Shown: piece after piece, positions 25,233 to 35,674 of the stretch
Layout of the letters: the number at the start of each line of letters is the position of its first letter
Position numbering within the stretch: the first letter of the stretch is position 1
From: Microplitis mediator
Taxonomy: Eukaryota; Arthropoda; Insecta; Hymenoptera; Braconidae
Direction of reading: 5' to 3'
Assembly (NCBI RefSeq): GCF_029852145.1
Contig: NC_079973.1
Location: 18,122,422 to 18,186,421, forward strand
Length of the DNA: 64,000 nt
Notes under the pieces: generated by a model
Database searches by the model: none
What the model saw: the letters and a program-made list of their open reading frames with translations, nothing else
What the model was told of the DNA's origin: nothing
Made by a program: the position numbers and the translations under genes

Positions 25233-25905
25233 GATTATCTCGGTTAAGTTCAAAGATGTGTGAAATCAGTTAACTAGTTTAGAGATAGTGGACATTTAAA
25301 GTTCCCAAAATAACGAAATATGCAGCTTCTGTGGCTTTCTTCGTGAATAATATTTTAATGGAAACATCTATCTTCACTGGGTAAAATAAACGTTAAAGTT
25401 GATAAAATAAGCTATATTTTACTTTTCTTATTTTTTTATTTTTACAATAATTGTTCCAATTTCAATAACGGTTCCAAGTTGCATGATTGATCTTCGTGTC
25501 ATAGAAAAAATGTGATTATTATAGCTTTGAAAGTATGTAATGGATGATTTTACATACTTTTTTTTTTAGGCGATTATCTTGATCGTTTAAAAATACAAAA
25601 AATCCGTTTAGTATTTAGGAAATGGAGGCAATTTGAAATTTTAAATTAGCGAAAAGTTCTGCTTCCGCGTTTTTTATTCTTCACTAACTTGTTAACGGAA
25701 GCATCTATCCTTTTTATGTAGAATGAATGTCAAAGCTGATAAAATAACCTATAGCTTTCGTTTTTATTTTGTTTTTTACGATCATTTTTTTTAGTTTTAA
25801 TAAAAGTTTAGTTACTTGGTAGTTTTCTGTGTGTTATGATTAAAATTTCATTATTCTATCTTTAGCATTATTTGACTCCGAAATTCATAAAAAATGTCAA
25901 AAAAA
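25233..25905. repeat. Degenerate 337-bp tandem duplication
   Basis: Segments about 25233-25569 and 25570-25905 align end to end at an offset of about 337 bp. Corresponding landmarks are GATTATCTCGGTTAAGTTCA / GATTATCTTGATCGTTTAAA, GGAAACATCTATC / GGAAGCATCTATC, and AGTTGATAAAATAAGCTAT / AGCTGATAAAATAACCTAT. Identity is modest overall with strong islands, so the duplication is old. It may be a fragment of a satellite or an internal repeat of a larger transposon extending left to about 25020. Non-coding. Confidence 0.65.
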
Positions 25906-26190
25906 AATTGTTTTCGATTTAATTTAATTTTAAAACTTTTAAATAAGTAAATAATGAAAACTCTACTACCATTTCGGATGGCCCTTTTTTCGTTTTTAAT
26001 AAAAGAATGTATTCTTCAATTACATTTAATTTTAATTAAAATATTAACATATAATTTATTGAAATATAAATAAAAATATCAAAATGAAATTGAATGTAGG
26101 TAGAAAAAAATGTGGAGTAAATCTACATCAAAAGATGTAAATATAAAAGAAAACTCAAGATAAATAATAAAAATAATTCAAAAACTTACC

Positions 26191-26440
26191 GATGAAATTA
26201 ATCAAGCGTGAATAATTTAAAAATCGGTATAAGCCAAATGATCGGTGCAGTAGTAAAAGTGGTAACGAGAATGAAGAGCATAGATAGTACTACTGTAGAG
26301 ATGTGTGTATGGCAATAACGTGGTGGAGAACAAGGTGAAGTAATCCTCGATAGTACGCAAGAAAAGAGGGAACTTGTCATCACCAACACATTTACAAACT
26401 TATACTTTTTTTGCACCGGTTACGCTTGTTATATTATACG
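26191..26440 (-). other. Candidate non-coding exon with strong splice donor
   Basis: On the minus strand TCATCG/GTAAGTTTTT (donor at 26185-26190) is a near-consensus 5' splice site. An acceptor-like ACATCTCTACAG lies about 103 nt upstream, and a TATAATATAA motif lies further upstream (about 26430-26440), so an internal or alternative first exon is possible. The 72-codon hydrophobic open frame (26198-26416) ends just before the donor and has no known domain. Same strand as the exons at 53842 and 59428. Confidence 0.25.
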
Positions 26441-28266
26441 TACAGTAATATGAATACATATACTCATACATATACGTAGTAAGTGCTTTCTTAACCTTTA
26501 ATAGATAAGTTATTCACACATCAAAATTTAAACATTAAATAACATTAACAAACTTCGTCTTTACTGAGTAATTAAAATATCCACTTATATGTTTCTTCTT
26601 ATTATTTGGTTTTACTGATACTTCTTATATTTTTTTTTCTACTTTATATCACTTGTATTCTGTTTATTAATGATTTTTAGTCAAGTCTGACTCATGTTTA
26701 ATTCTTTTTTTTTTCAAACATATATTTTAAAAATTTAATCTTTTTGTCAGCAACGTTAAATTTAAATAACGTTAATTAGTGTTGTTAATGAGTTAATGAT
26801 TAGATAGTAAAATGTTTTACAAAATTTTTTAAATATATATATATATATATATATACATACATTTATATCAATAAATATATAGAATCGACACGTTCAATGC
26901 GGCAGACGGCGCGATACTGTCGCACATACCGCGAGCAGCCGGATAGCAGCGGGTGAACTCAACGAGGAGGAATAGGAGGCAAAGAAGGGGGAGGAGGAGG
27001 AGAAGGTAGATGTAAAAGAGTAAAGAGGGAACGTAAGGCTATGAGGATGAGGAGGGGCTCGCGGATCCACACTCGTGTGCCCTCACCCGCGCTAATGTTT
27101 TAAGTATTATATAGTTACTGATGTGACTACCACTAGACTTGTGTTGTCTGGGTCTGCATATGTGCATCTGTAGGTATGTGTGTATATGCATATGCATATT
27201 TTTTTTTTTTGTATAATAACGACTACAAACTTCACCCGAAAGGTGTAGTAATCATAAGATCGTCAAGACAATTTGCATCGTTTGTTTTACAACCCACTAA
27301 AAATAGTTTTAAACTCGGCAAGTAAAATAGCTTTGTTTTTGTTGGCAAATGATTTATTATCTGACCAAGTGAGACCTCTTGGATTATCGTAAAGGGTATT
27401 ATATTTGTATAATAAATATTAAGGTTATTATTATTATATTGCTCGTAAGATACTGTGACGAAGGTGATTTACAGACGGAAAGATAGTTCAGTGGGTCATA
27501 TCTGGTGACTTGTAGTCTGCTATATGTTCAACCGGCTTTTTTTTTATCTTCATTTTTATTTATTGTACTTGTGGTTTTTAAATGGATATCGTAGTAAAAT
27601 TTTTAATATACAAAAAAATATACTGCATCATTATAAACATATATGCAAAAAAAAAGTATGTTTTATGAATTTAAAATTTTATTTTAACTTTTTTTATAAG
27701 AGTATATATTGTAATTTATGGAGTTTATTTTTTTAATTTTAGAACCAACAGATTATTTTTGGTATACTTGACGTACATGTAAAAATAAATGCTATATTTT
27801 CGAGGTGTTACAAATATATATTTGTTAGGTAATAAATTATTTAGGTGTTTCTTACACTTAAAAGTTTAAATTGAATTAAGTATATGTAAATAATATTTAA
27901 CAAATATATTGGCGGATGTGTGTTTATTTTAAAAATAAATTTTAAAAGGGTTATTTACCTAAGAAATAGATATTTTTATATTTTTAATCGGAAATAACAT
28001 TTAGTTTATTATTATATTTTATTTTCAGGGTTAGTATTTGTATTATTTATACAGCCTCTTGTTATTCCTAATTATTTTTGTCGGTTGTAAATAATAGTTG
28101 CATAAATAATATAGATATTTTTTTTTTTTTCAAGAAAACAATAGGTGATTATATTAGAGAATGAAGAAGATTGATATGCATTTCAATATGATTTATATTA
28201 TTCAACTAGTCTACAACCTTGTTCAAGGTTAATTTTTATAAATATAATATATATATAGATGAACTC
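26441..28266. other. Non-coding; CpG- and purine-rich island at 26885-27075
   Basis: The island begins CpG-rich (GCGGCAGACGGCGCGATACT) and passes into a GGA/GAG-rich purine tract (about 26960-27055) before a second GC-rich block (GGGGCTCGCGGATCCACAC). No open frame with splice sites is convincing. GAGA-type tracts are common in insect promoters and enhancers (established knowledge), so a regulatory role is plausible. The rest is AT-rich. Confidence 0.35.
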
Positions 28267-28620
28267 GGGGCAAAATGAGACACAATTTGTGATACAAAAA
28301 AAATTTTTTTTGTTTAAAAATTTTTAGTTACGGTTTGTAGAAAATAATGGAGCAATTTCACCAGTCCAGACAGTGAGGCCAGTTTCAAATTTTATTAAAA
28401 CAATTATTTTTTTTCTAGTGTGTAATCTGAATTGTTTTATTGAAAAATGGAAAAGATGACTGAAATAAACTAAGACTCGATTGCAAAAAGAAAAAAACAA
28501 ATAACTGAAAAGTTCAAACTGGCGCATTATCCGAGCTGATCAATTTGCCCACCCTTTTTTTCAAACCGCCATTATATATTTTCAAACAAATATATATATA
28601 TATATTTTTTTGTCTCATTT
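28267..28620. mobile_element. Possible inverted-repeat element
   Basis: Starts GGGGCAAAATGAGACACAA and ends with TTGTCTCATTT, a loosely inverted version. The GGGGCAAAA start resembles the ends of the 31241/34937/45791 repeat family. Termini are eroded, no target duplication was found, and the identification is tentative. Confidence 0.3.
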
Positions 28621-29541
28621 AACACCGATTTTCCGTATCATAAAAATAAAAAATAGTAATTGATTTTTATTAATATATTTATTTATTTTTTATGATACAT
28701 CTGTTAATCATAAAAAATTCTCTGAACATATTTTTTTTTAGCGGTATATAAAATATAAGAAATTGGTCAGGGCAATGCTAATTTTTTTGATGACGTTGTC
28801 TTTGTACTAAAGTTTTTTAACCTTGTCATGGTTACGGAGGAATACTTTGTATAAGTTATATATACATAATATATATATATCTAAATGATTATGATGAGAA
28901 TAATAAAAGAAAAACTGAAAGGTGAAGTAAAAAAAAAAAAAAAAAGTAAATAAAAATAAGTTTAATTGTGTATATGTGTGAGTACATGTAAGAAAGGAAG
29001 AGAGATCAAGATACGATTATAATCTGACGATTCATCTCCTCCAGGGGACGGTCAGTACGAAGATCGAGAGTCCAGTCGAGAATGAAAGTGTCCGCGACAC
29101 GAAAGCCATAAACCGGTCGGTCACACAGAAAGCATACCAATACCATGTGTTGCATGTCAGTATATATATATAGCTATTCTCCTTAGGGGTATACTCTCAC
29201 GGTACAACGATGTTTGATCGCAAAACCTGCATTAACAAGTTTGCCAATCAAACTTACCAATTTCTATAAGCTTAAAAAAAAAAATCAAACAAAAAATAAA
29301 ATAAATAATTCCTACTAATTAAATAGAACAGATAAAGTTTTTACCATATAAAGTATATGAAATTTTAAAGCACAATATTCTATTGCAAGTTAACTCTACA
29401 GATATAATACCTATAATTTATATTTTAATTTATTTACAAAGCAAACATTGATTATTGAATTATGTGTTCAATATATGTAATTAATTGTTTATAGGTATAA
29501 GTATAGACAATTAATAGAACAAAGTTGTCGTTATTACTTTA
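28621..29541. other. Non-coding; GC-richer patch at 29030-29130
   Basis: On the plus strand the patch follows ATTCATCTCCTCCAG, an acceptor-like sequence, and one frame (starting GTVSTKIESPVENESVRDTK) stays open for about 45 codons, but no donor is evident. On the minus strand GTAAGT at 29253-29258 would leave only a 13-nt exon. Neither is strong. Confidence 0.35.
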
Positions 29542-29935
29542 CACAAAGATCATTTTTTCGTAAAAATTACTCCAAAAATTTGGTATAAATAGGGTAGAGG
29601 TACCGTTTTAGGCCACTGTAGGACTAATTTTGGGCACTTGAAAAGTTTCAATAAAATAATTTGTCAAAGACGCATGACATGATTAATTTTTAAAATGTGT
29701 TCGAAGATACTTATGACCCGCTATTAAAATGGTAATTTTATTGTACACTTTTTCATTAATTAAAATAAAGTATGAAAAGTCCAAAAATAGAGCAGTGGCC
29801 ACAAATGGTATCTCTATCCTACATCTAGTAAATATTTTAATTTTTATCATGTATAATGCTCAATATAGTACTCGATATTGAGCGACATCAAAATTTCGAA
29901 TATGGTGAAATGTCCTCACAGTACCAGACTTTTTA
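29542..29935. mobile_element. MITE, CACG-end family, copy 2, interrupted
   Basis: The left end (CACAAAGATCATTTTTTCGT, after TA) and the right part (GTCCTCACAGTACCAGACTT) match 23557-23780. The terminal right end is lost. A separate 230-bp element (29591-29820) sits inside it, which accounts for the greater length. Confidence 0.7.
29591..29820. mobile_element. 230-bp element with AGGGTAGAGGTACC ends, copy 1
   Basis: Ends are inverted: AGGGTAGAGGTACCGTTTTA on the left, and the reverse complement of the right end starts AGGATAGAGATACCATTTGT; both continue into GGCCACTG. The same 230-bp length and the same ends occur in opposite orientation at 35235-35465. It is inserted in the MITE 29542-29935. 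No coding capacity. The transposon class is uncertain. Confidence 0.8.
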
Positions 29936-31240
29936 ACGATAAAATTTATTGGGTACCCTCGTTCTATTTTTCTTGTGAATAATGAATTATGAAATTTACT
30001 CAATAGTTTTATTGGCTTTTGCCGCCAAATTTAACGATTAAATTATAACTTCCCGGTTTTTTTTACGATAAAAATAAAAAAATTAATATGTCTTATTATT
30101 TTTTTTTAATTGTTTGCTTTGATTAAAAAAAAACACAAAAAAATATAGAACAAAAAAGCAATTAAATGAAACAGTTTCTATTAATTAAATAAAAGATTAA
30201 ATTATGCAAAAAAAATCTTGTTACTTTGTACAGACATATTTAAGTAATTGTTAATTACTTAAAATTATTTGTAATTAAAACAATTTAGGTTATTTTCTAT
30301 GTTGTATGTTGTTAATTATTTATTTATTTATGTTTTTTTCTAATTAATTCAAATGACATGCGATTAAGTAGTTTAGTTAGATTTTTAACAGAGCATACAA
30401 AGACAACCGAAGGCCATTAAAGTTACCTTGGTATAAAATAAAGAACCAAGAGATGAGAAAAGTGATTTGAAACTGTTGCAGCAGGCATTATCGCAAGCAA
30501 GTAACAGCAGTACCAGTACCAGTAGCAAAAGCGACCTAGAAACATCTCTTTTCCGTCACTATACTCTCGTCTAAACTCAACCAACTCGTCTCAGTCCAAT
30601 GCAAGTCCAAGTCGAGGTCTTTGAGTGGCCGGATATACGTCATTGCACGTTGCACATTGAAAACTAAAATGTTCACTTTAGTTGCTATATAATACGTATG
30701 TAATATGTTTGTTCTCTTCTATTCAATTCAAATCTCTTTATTTTAACAAAAGCGTACAGTACGTTATTCATAAAAAAATATAACTCGTCCTATTTATAAA
30801 CAATTTATTTTTAAACTGTTTAGTTTATTTAAGAATATAAATTGATCAATTAATTATTTTTGAAAAATGTTTATTTAGATTTTGTCCATGTTAATTTTCT
30901 TATCCAATTGAAAGTGTAGATAAAAATATATTTAAATGCAAGCTTCCCTTTCTCGCTGCAAGCTATAAATTAATAAATAATATCTGCTGTGTATATAATT
31001 ATGTTATGCATATATAAGAGGATAATTAATTGGTCTAACTAAGTGGCGAAAGAAAATTATAAAATGTGAAAGTAACGCAAAAGGCGTTTACTTGCTTTAA
31101 TAAATATAATGCTGAATAATGTACATTACTAAATGTTATTAACTATAAGCATAAATGCATTTCTTTATAATAATTATTAATAGTATTAGTATTATTGTGA
31201 ATATTAACAATGAATAGAAAATTAAGTCTATAGTATGCAT
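29936..31240. other. Non-coding; GC-richer patch at 30400-30660
   Basis: Mostly AT-rich. In 30440-30570 a plus-strand frame reading KSDLKLLQQALSQASNSSTS and onward stays open for about 42 codons with Ser-rich content, but it lacks a start, a good acceptor and a donor. Nothing is supportable as a gene. Confidence 0.4.
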
Positions 31241-31885
31241 GTTGGGAGGGGGTACCCCCAAAAATTTTATTTAAATATGTTTTTTAAACATTCCTAAATC
31301 ACTTCTGTAAATATAATTGAGCATTATTTTGAATTTTTTTCACTGTTTTCGAAAAATTTTATTTTTGTAAGAAAATAGTATGAAATCAATTAGTTTTTTT
31401 TGCACACCTCAAACGTGAAGCGTGGTAGTGCTCTACTGTCGCTAGAATTTTTTCTTATCAATTTACAATAAAGGAACTCTCAGTGTTTAATTACTTAAGA
31501 TGTATTTAAATAATCAACTTTAAAAACCTTACAATTTTTTAATTTAATAAACTTTTGATAATTTTTTAATCTGTTACTGTACACAATATGTAATCGCTTT
31601 TTTAAAAATACTTTTTTTTAAAATAGAACTAGTTTAAATCTTTTATTCCGAAGTTGATAAAAAATAAAACATTTACAATTTAAAGTAGGTAGTTAAATTT
31701 TTTCAAAAAAAGTGCCAGTCAAAAAATGTTGATGACTTTTGTTTTATGATAAAAACTATTATAATTTTTTTTTTTTTACTTATATCAAATAATGATGTGA
31801 AATGTAATTTTTCTTTGTGTAAATTACTGACAAGAAAATTTAATTTAATCAAATTTATCTAATATCCAGAAATATTTTTTTACAA
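31241..31885. mobile_element. GGGTACCCC repeat family, copy 1
   Basis: Begins GAGGGGGTACCCCCAAAA and shares the block TTCTGTAAATATAATTGAGC plus a downstream TTTTATGATAAAAACTAT block with 34937-35674 and 45791-46240. About 330 bp (roughly 31355-31700) are extra relative to the other two copies and look like a separate insertion of unknown type. The site occupied by the 230-bp element in 34937-35674 is empty here (CAAATTTATCTAATATCCAG). Confidence 0.7.
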
Positions 31886-31944
31886 TTTTATTCTTTAACT
31901 CGTATGTTTTTATGTCTACTTGAGAAAAAAAAACTGTAATAAGT

Positions 31945-32217
31945 CTTACTTTTAGTCTCAATTTTAGTCTTATTTTCTGACTTAATTTTTGTCATTTTTT
32001 GTCGTATTGTTTGTCTTACTTTTTGTCTCATTTTTTGTCTTATATTCTGTCTTAATTTTTGTCAAATTTCCTGTCTTACATTTTGTTTCATTTCTGGTCT
32101 TATTTTCTGTCTTTATTTTTGACTTCATTTTTTCTTAATTTTTGGATTATTTTCTGTCTCATTTTCTGTCTTATTTCCTTTCCTACTTTTTGTCTTAATT
32201 TTCATCTCATTTTCTGT
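31945..32217. repeat. 12-bp minisatellite, about 23 units
   Basis: Tandem units of the form CTTATTTTCTGT / CTTAATTTTTGT / CTCATTTTCTGT repeat with a 12-bp period. One unit has lost 2 bp and one boundary is blurred near 32125. Because 12 is a multiple of 3, the minus strand reads as a four-residue periodic peptide (KTEN-like), which creates a spurious 68-codon open frame at 32125-32331. It abuts the repeat element 31241-31885. Confidence 0.9.
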
Positions 32218-34936
32218 TTTAAAAATTTCTAGTAACATTTGCAAATGCACCAAATGATGAAATTTTTCAAATTTCATTATTCTGCAAATTTTAGAGTTTT
32301 CCGATATAAATACACGTGTTTTTGTTCCCAAACTTATTTTCGTTTTGAAATTTAATTCATAGACTGTGGCATTAATTCATGAGTGTGAATTTGCTCGCGA
32401 TCATCTCATTCCTATAGGTATTGTTGTGTGAATTCCGCTCTCTTTTTATCTTTGATTGTTTGCCTGAACTTCCAGGTCCTTAATATTATTACTAATAATG
32501 GTTCGAAAAATTTTTTTAGAGATTTATCAATAAACAATAAAATTTTTTTCAGCTTTGAAATACATATATCCACAAATGTATTAAGTATCGACTTTTGGAG
32601 ACTGTTGTGATTTTTAATATAAATTCGACATGAAAAAGGAGAAAAAAAAATATACATTGTCATTTTTTTGAATTTTGATGACCAAAAAAGGTGATGACCA
32701 TGAAACTGGATAGTCACCATTAATTTAAATGAGTTTCATTAAAAGATTTAATAACTTTAATAATAACATAAATAATGTATTGGAAAAGAAAAAAAAAAGT
32801 AAACAAATACTCATATAAATTTAAACAATAAAAGAAACATGAATATAAAACTTGTGTAGCACAAAATAGTAGAGCAAAGAAACAATCTACAAAATAAGAC
32901 ATGAGTATTTATGTAAATTTAGAAAAAAAAAGTAAAAGTTTTAAAGTAAAAAGAAAATAAAAATATGTAGCCATAATACCTCCATTACACGGGTATTGCA
33001 ACGGAATGTTTTTTTTCCCGTATAATTAGAGGTATTGTAAATGTATATTTCTTGTAATCAAGTACAATACATCAACTGTGTTATGGATAAGTAAATAATA
33101 AAAGTAAATTAGATTTACATATTCGATAAAAAATAATTCATGAATAATTGATGGAAAATTAAAATAAAATAAGATAAATATTCGGATTTGATTAAAAAAA
33201 AATTATTTACATTAAACTTTTTATGATAAATAAAATGATATATTGAGATATTAATATTAATTGTAATTTAAAAATGTTATTTGTCATATTTGTAGTTTTA
33301 AATACGTATATTAACAAAGTAAACAAATAATATGAAAATAAATAAATAGAAGTTGTGAAATATCACAACATGATAATTGATGGTTTAGTGAAGTAAAAAA
33401 GTTAAAATGAAAATAAATAATTATGCAAGTGATTTGAGCAAGTTTTACTAATATAATGTAAATAATGTTAGAACATGAATATGATAAATAACGAATATAT
33501 AAGTGTAAAGCAGCAAACTGGACGGGACGTCGATGATTTATGCTCGACTAATAAAATGAGGTTGGGTAATTGTTCTCAGTACGTAATTACGAGTAAGAAA
33601 AAGGACCTGCTGTTGCTGCTGTTATTTGCTCGATGCTCATTAGGTCGCTTGACGCTTACGGCTTTACGCTCTCTGACGAGAACTAGATGAGTGCGCGAAC
33701 GATGAAAGGTAAAATAAATCGTTAAGAAAACGAATGAAAAAAAAACGAATAAAGGTCGATTTATGTATATATTGTAGGTATTAATACTAAGTAGGGGTCG
33801 AAATAAAAAGGAACATAATATGTATAAAAATGGGGAGGAGAAAAGCGCGCGAAAGGAGCAAACGTATGGTGGCGCATGGTGAACGAGAGCGAGACAAAAA
33901 AAGTTCCATTTGTTTATTTTGGATGTGAAAAAAACATATAGATGTGGTTTCTCTTTAATTTGTTGCAATATTTTAAAGTCAACTTTGAAAAATAAATAAA
34001 ATTCGATAAAAATGTTTAAAATTAAAAAAATGTTCGGTAAGTTTTATATTATAAAACTGAATGAAATGCAATCGAGAATAGAAATAAGAAAAAAAAATGG
34101 ATATTATAATTTTTGAAATGAACATAATCGCAAAAATAACATGACCTCGAGTGTGTCTTTGTGCGAATCGGACACGGCGAATTTCCCCTTCCGGCTTTTA
34201 TATTCTCGGCCCTGTCAGTTATGCTAGATGAACTCGATTCATAGGTATATATGAGTGTACTATACGGTTTATTCAAACTTCTCTTGCGCCCCCGCGTTAT
34301 AAATCTATAGAATATACGCATGTATATACAGGTATATATGTGTAGTTAAACGGGAATGTGTATTTGTGACTCTGCACATTCACCCTTTTGAATTGAATAC
34401 TCTTGTAGTTCCCTCAGGTATTCTTGTACAATATACACCCTCGCTGGTGAAATGAATGAATTAAAAAAAAAATCCTTATGCTACGACTCGACAACGATCA
34501 ATAACATTTCTTGGCAAAAATAATAAATCAACAATATATATATATTTTAACGTTAAGGTAAAAAGCAACGACAATAATAAATTAAATACAAAATTTCTTA
34601 AAAACGGAAATTATCACTCAAGACTTGATGATTACAAAAGCTATTTCATCGGATTAATATTTTTATTTTTAAAAATCGCTTCTTTACTGTACATCCAAAA
34701 TGTCTGTGTATACTACACTTGTCGACGAACATTTCAATGTAAATGTATAAATAAGTAGTCAGGGTTATTTTTATTTCGTTTATTTAAATATAAATATTCG
34801 CTACTCGTTTATCGTACACATCCGGGAATTTAAAAAAATTTTTTTATTTTCATTTTCTTTTTCACGTTTATTGAAAAATAAAATTCCTCAAGAATTTCAA
34901 GATCAACTAAAAAAAAAAACGAAAAAAAGTTTAAAA
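32218..34936. other. Non-coding; GC-richer patches at 33510-33690 and 34140-34310
   Basis: The longest open frame in the window (130 codons, minus, 33576-33968) is a Phe/Leu/Ser-rich hydrophobic frame opposite an A-rich strand, with no recognisable domain; I treat it as chance. On the minus strand at about 34190-34205, AATATAAAAG is followed by CCGGAAG (ETS-like) and GGGGAAATTC (NF-kB/Rel-like), a small cluster worth noting as possible regulatory DNA. No supportable gene. Confidence 0.4.
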
Positions 34937-35674
34937 TAGATAGAGGGGGTAGGGCAGGAAAAACGGAGTACCCCCAAAATTTTATAAAAAAATTTTTTTT
35001 TAAATGTTTTCCAAACATTCTAAAATCGGTTGTGTAAATATAATTGAGCATTATTTAAAATTTTTTTGTTCAACTGTTTAAAAAATCGAGTGTCAGTCGA
35101 AAAATATTAATGGCTTTAGTTTTATGATAAAAACTATTAAACATTTTTTTTCTTTCTTTCTATCCAATAATTATGTAAAATGTAATTTTTCTTTTTGTAA
35201 ATAACTTACAAAAAAATTTAATGTAATCAAATTTAGGTTCGAGGTACCATTTGTGGCCACTGCTCCATTTTTGGATATTTAATCCTTTATTTTAATTAAT
35301 AAAAAAGTGTAAAATAAAATTTGCATTTTAATAGTGGGATAGAAGTATCTTTAAACATATTAAAGAAATTAATTATGTCATTGGGTCTTTTACAAATTAT
35401 TTTATTTAAATTTTTCAAGTGTCCAAAACTGGCCCTAAAGTGGCCAAAAACGGTATCTCTACCCTATTTACTACCCAGAAATTTTTTTTTCGCCTTCTGT
35501 AGAGGGTACCCCATTTTGCCCGAAAAAATGCATTTTTTTTTTTACCGACAACTGAAAATTTTTTGTATATTCTCTGAATACCAATAAAAAAAAAAGATTT
35601 AATGTATTTGAGTCCTGGAAAACTCAGTATTTCCTTAAGTACTCCGTTTTGCCCCCCCCCCCTCTATTTTAAAT
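34937..35674. mobile_element. GGGTACCCC repeat family, copy 2, with nested insert
   Basis: Left end ATAGAGGGGGTAGGGCAGGA followed by AACGGAGTACCCCC; right end is inverted (AAGTACTCCGTTTTGCC and a C-run ending CCTCTAT). Interior blocks match 31241-31885 and, in opposite orientation, 45791-46240. A 230-bp element lies at 35235-35465. A 60-90 codon open frame through 35321-35587 is an accident of the repeat. Confidence 0.8.
35235..35465. mobile_element. 230-bp element with AGGGTAGAGATACC ends, copy 2
   Basis: Reverse-oriented relative to 29591-29820. The left end is AGGTTCGAGGTACCATTTGT, and the right end is the inverse of AGGGTAGAGATACCGTTTTT. ATTTA occurs at both boundaries (35231-35235 and 35466-35470, one base shared with the element), consistent with a 4-5 bp target duplication. 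The homologous site in 31241-31885 is empty, which confirms that this is an insertion. Confidence 0.85.

Noticed and set aside
29253..29271. Minus-strand micro-exon (13 nt) between TTTTTTTTTTAAG and GTAAGT
   Set aside because: Too short, AT-rich and flanked by homopolymer; the acceptor is just a T-run followed by AAG.
32125..32331. 68-codon minus-strand frame with KTEN-type periodicity
   Set aside because: Periodicity is explained by the 12-bp minisatellite at 31945-32217.
33576..33968. Longest open frame of the window (130 codons, minus strand)
   Set aside because: Phe/Leu/Ser/Tyr-rich composition opposite an A-rich strand, no domain, no splice or promoter support; typical of chance frames in AT-rich DNA.
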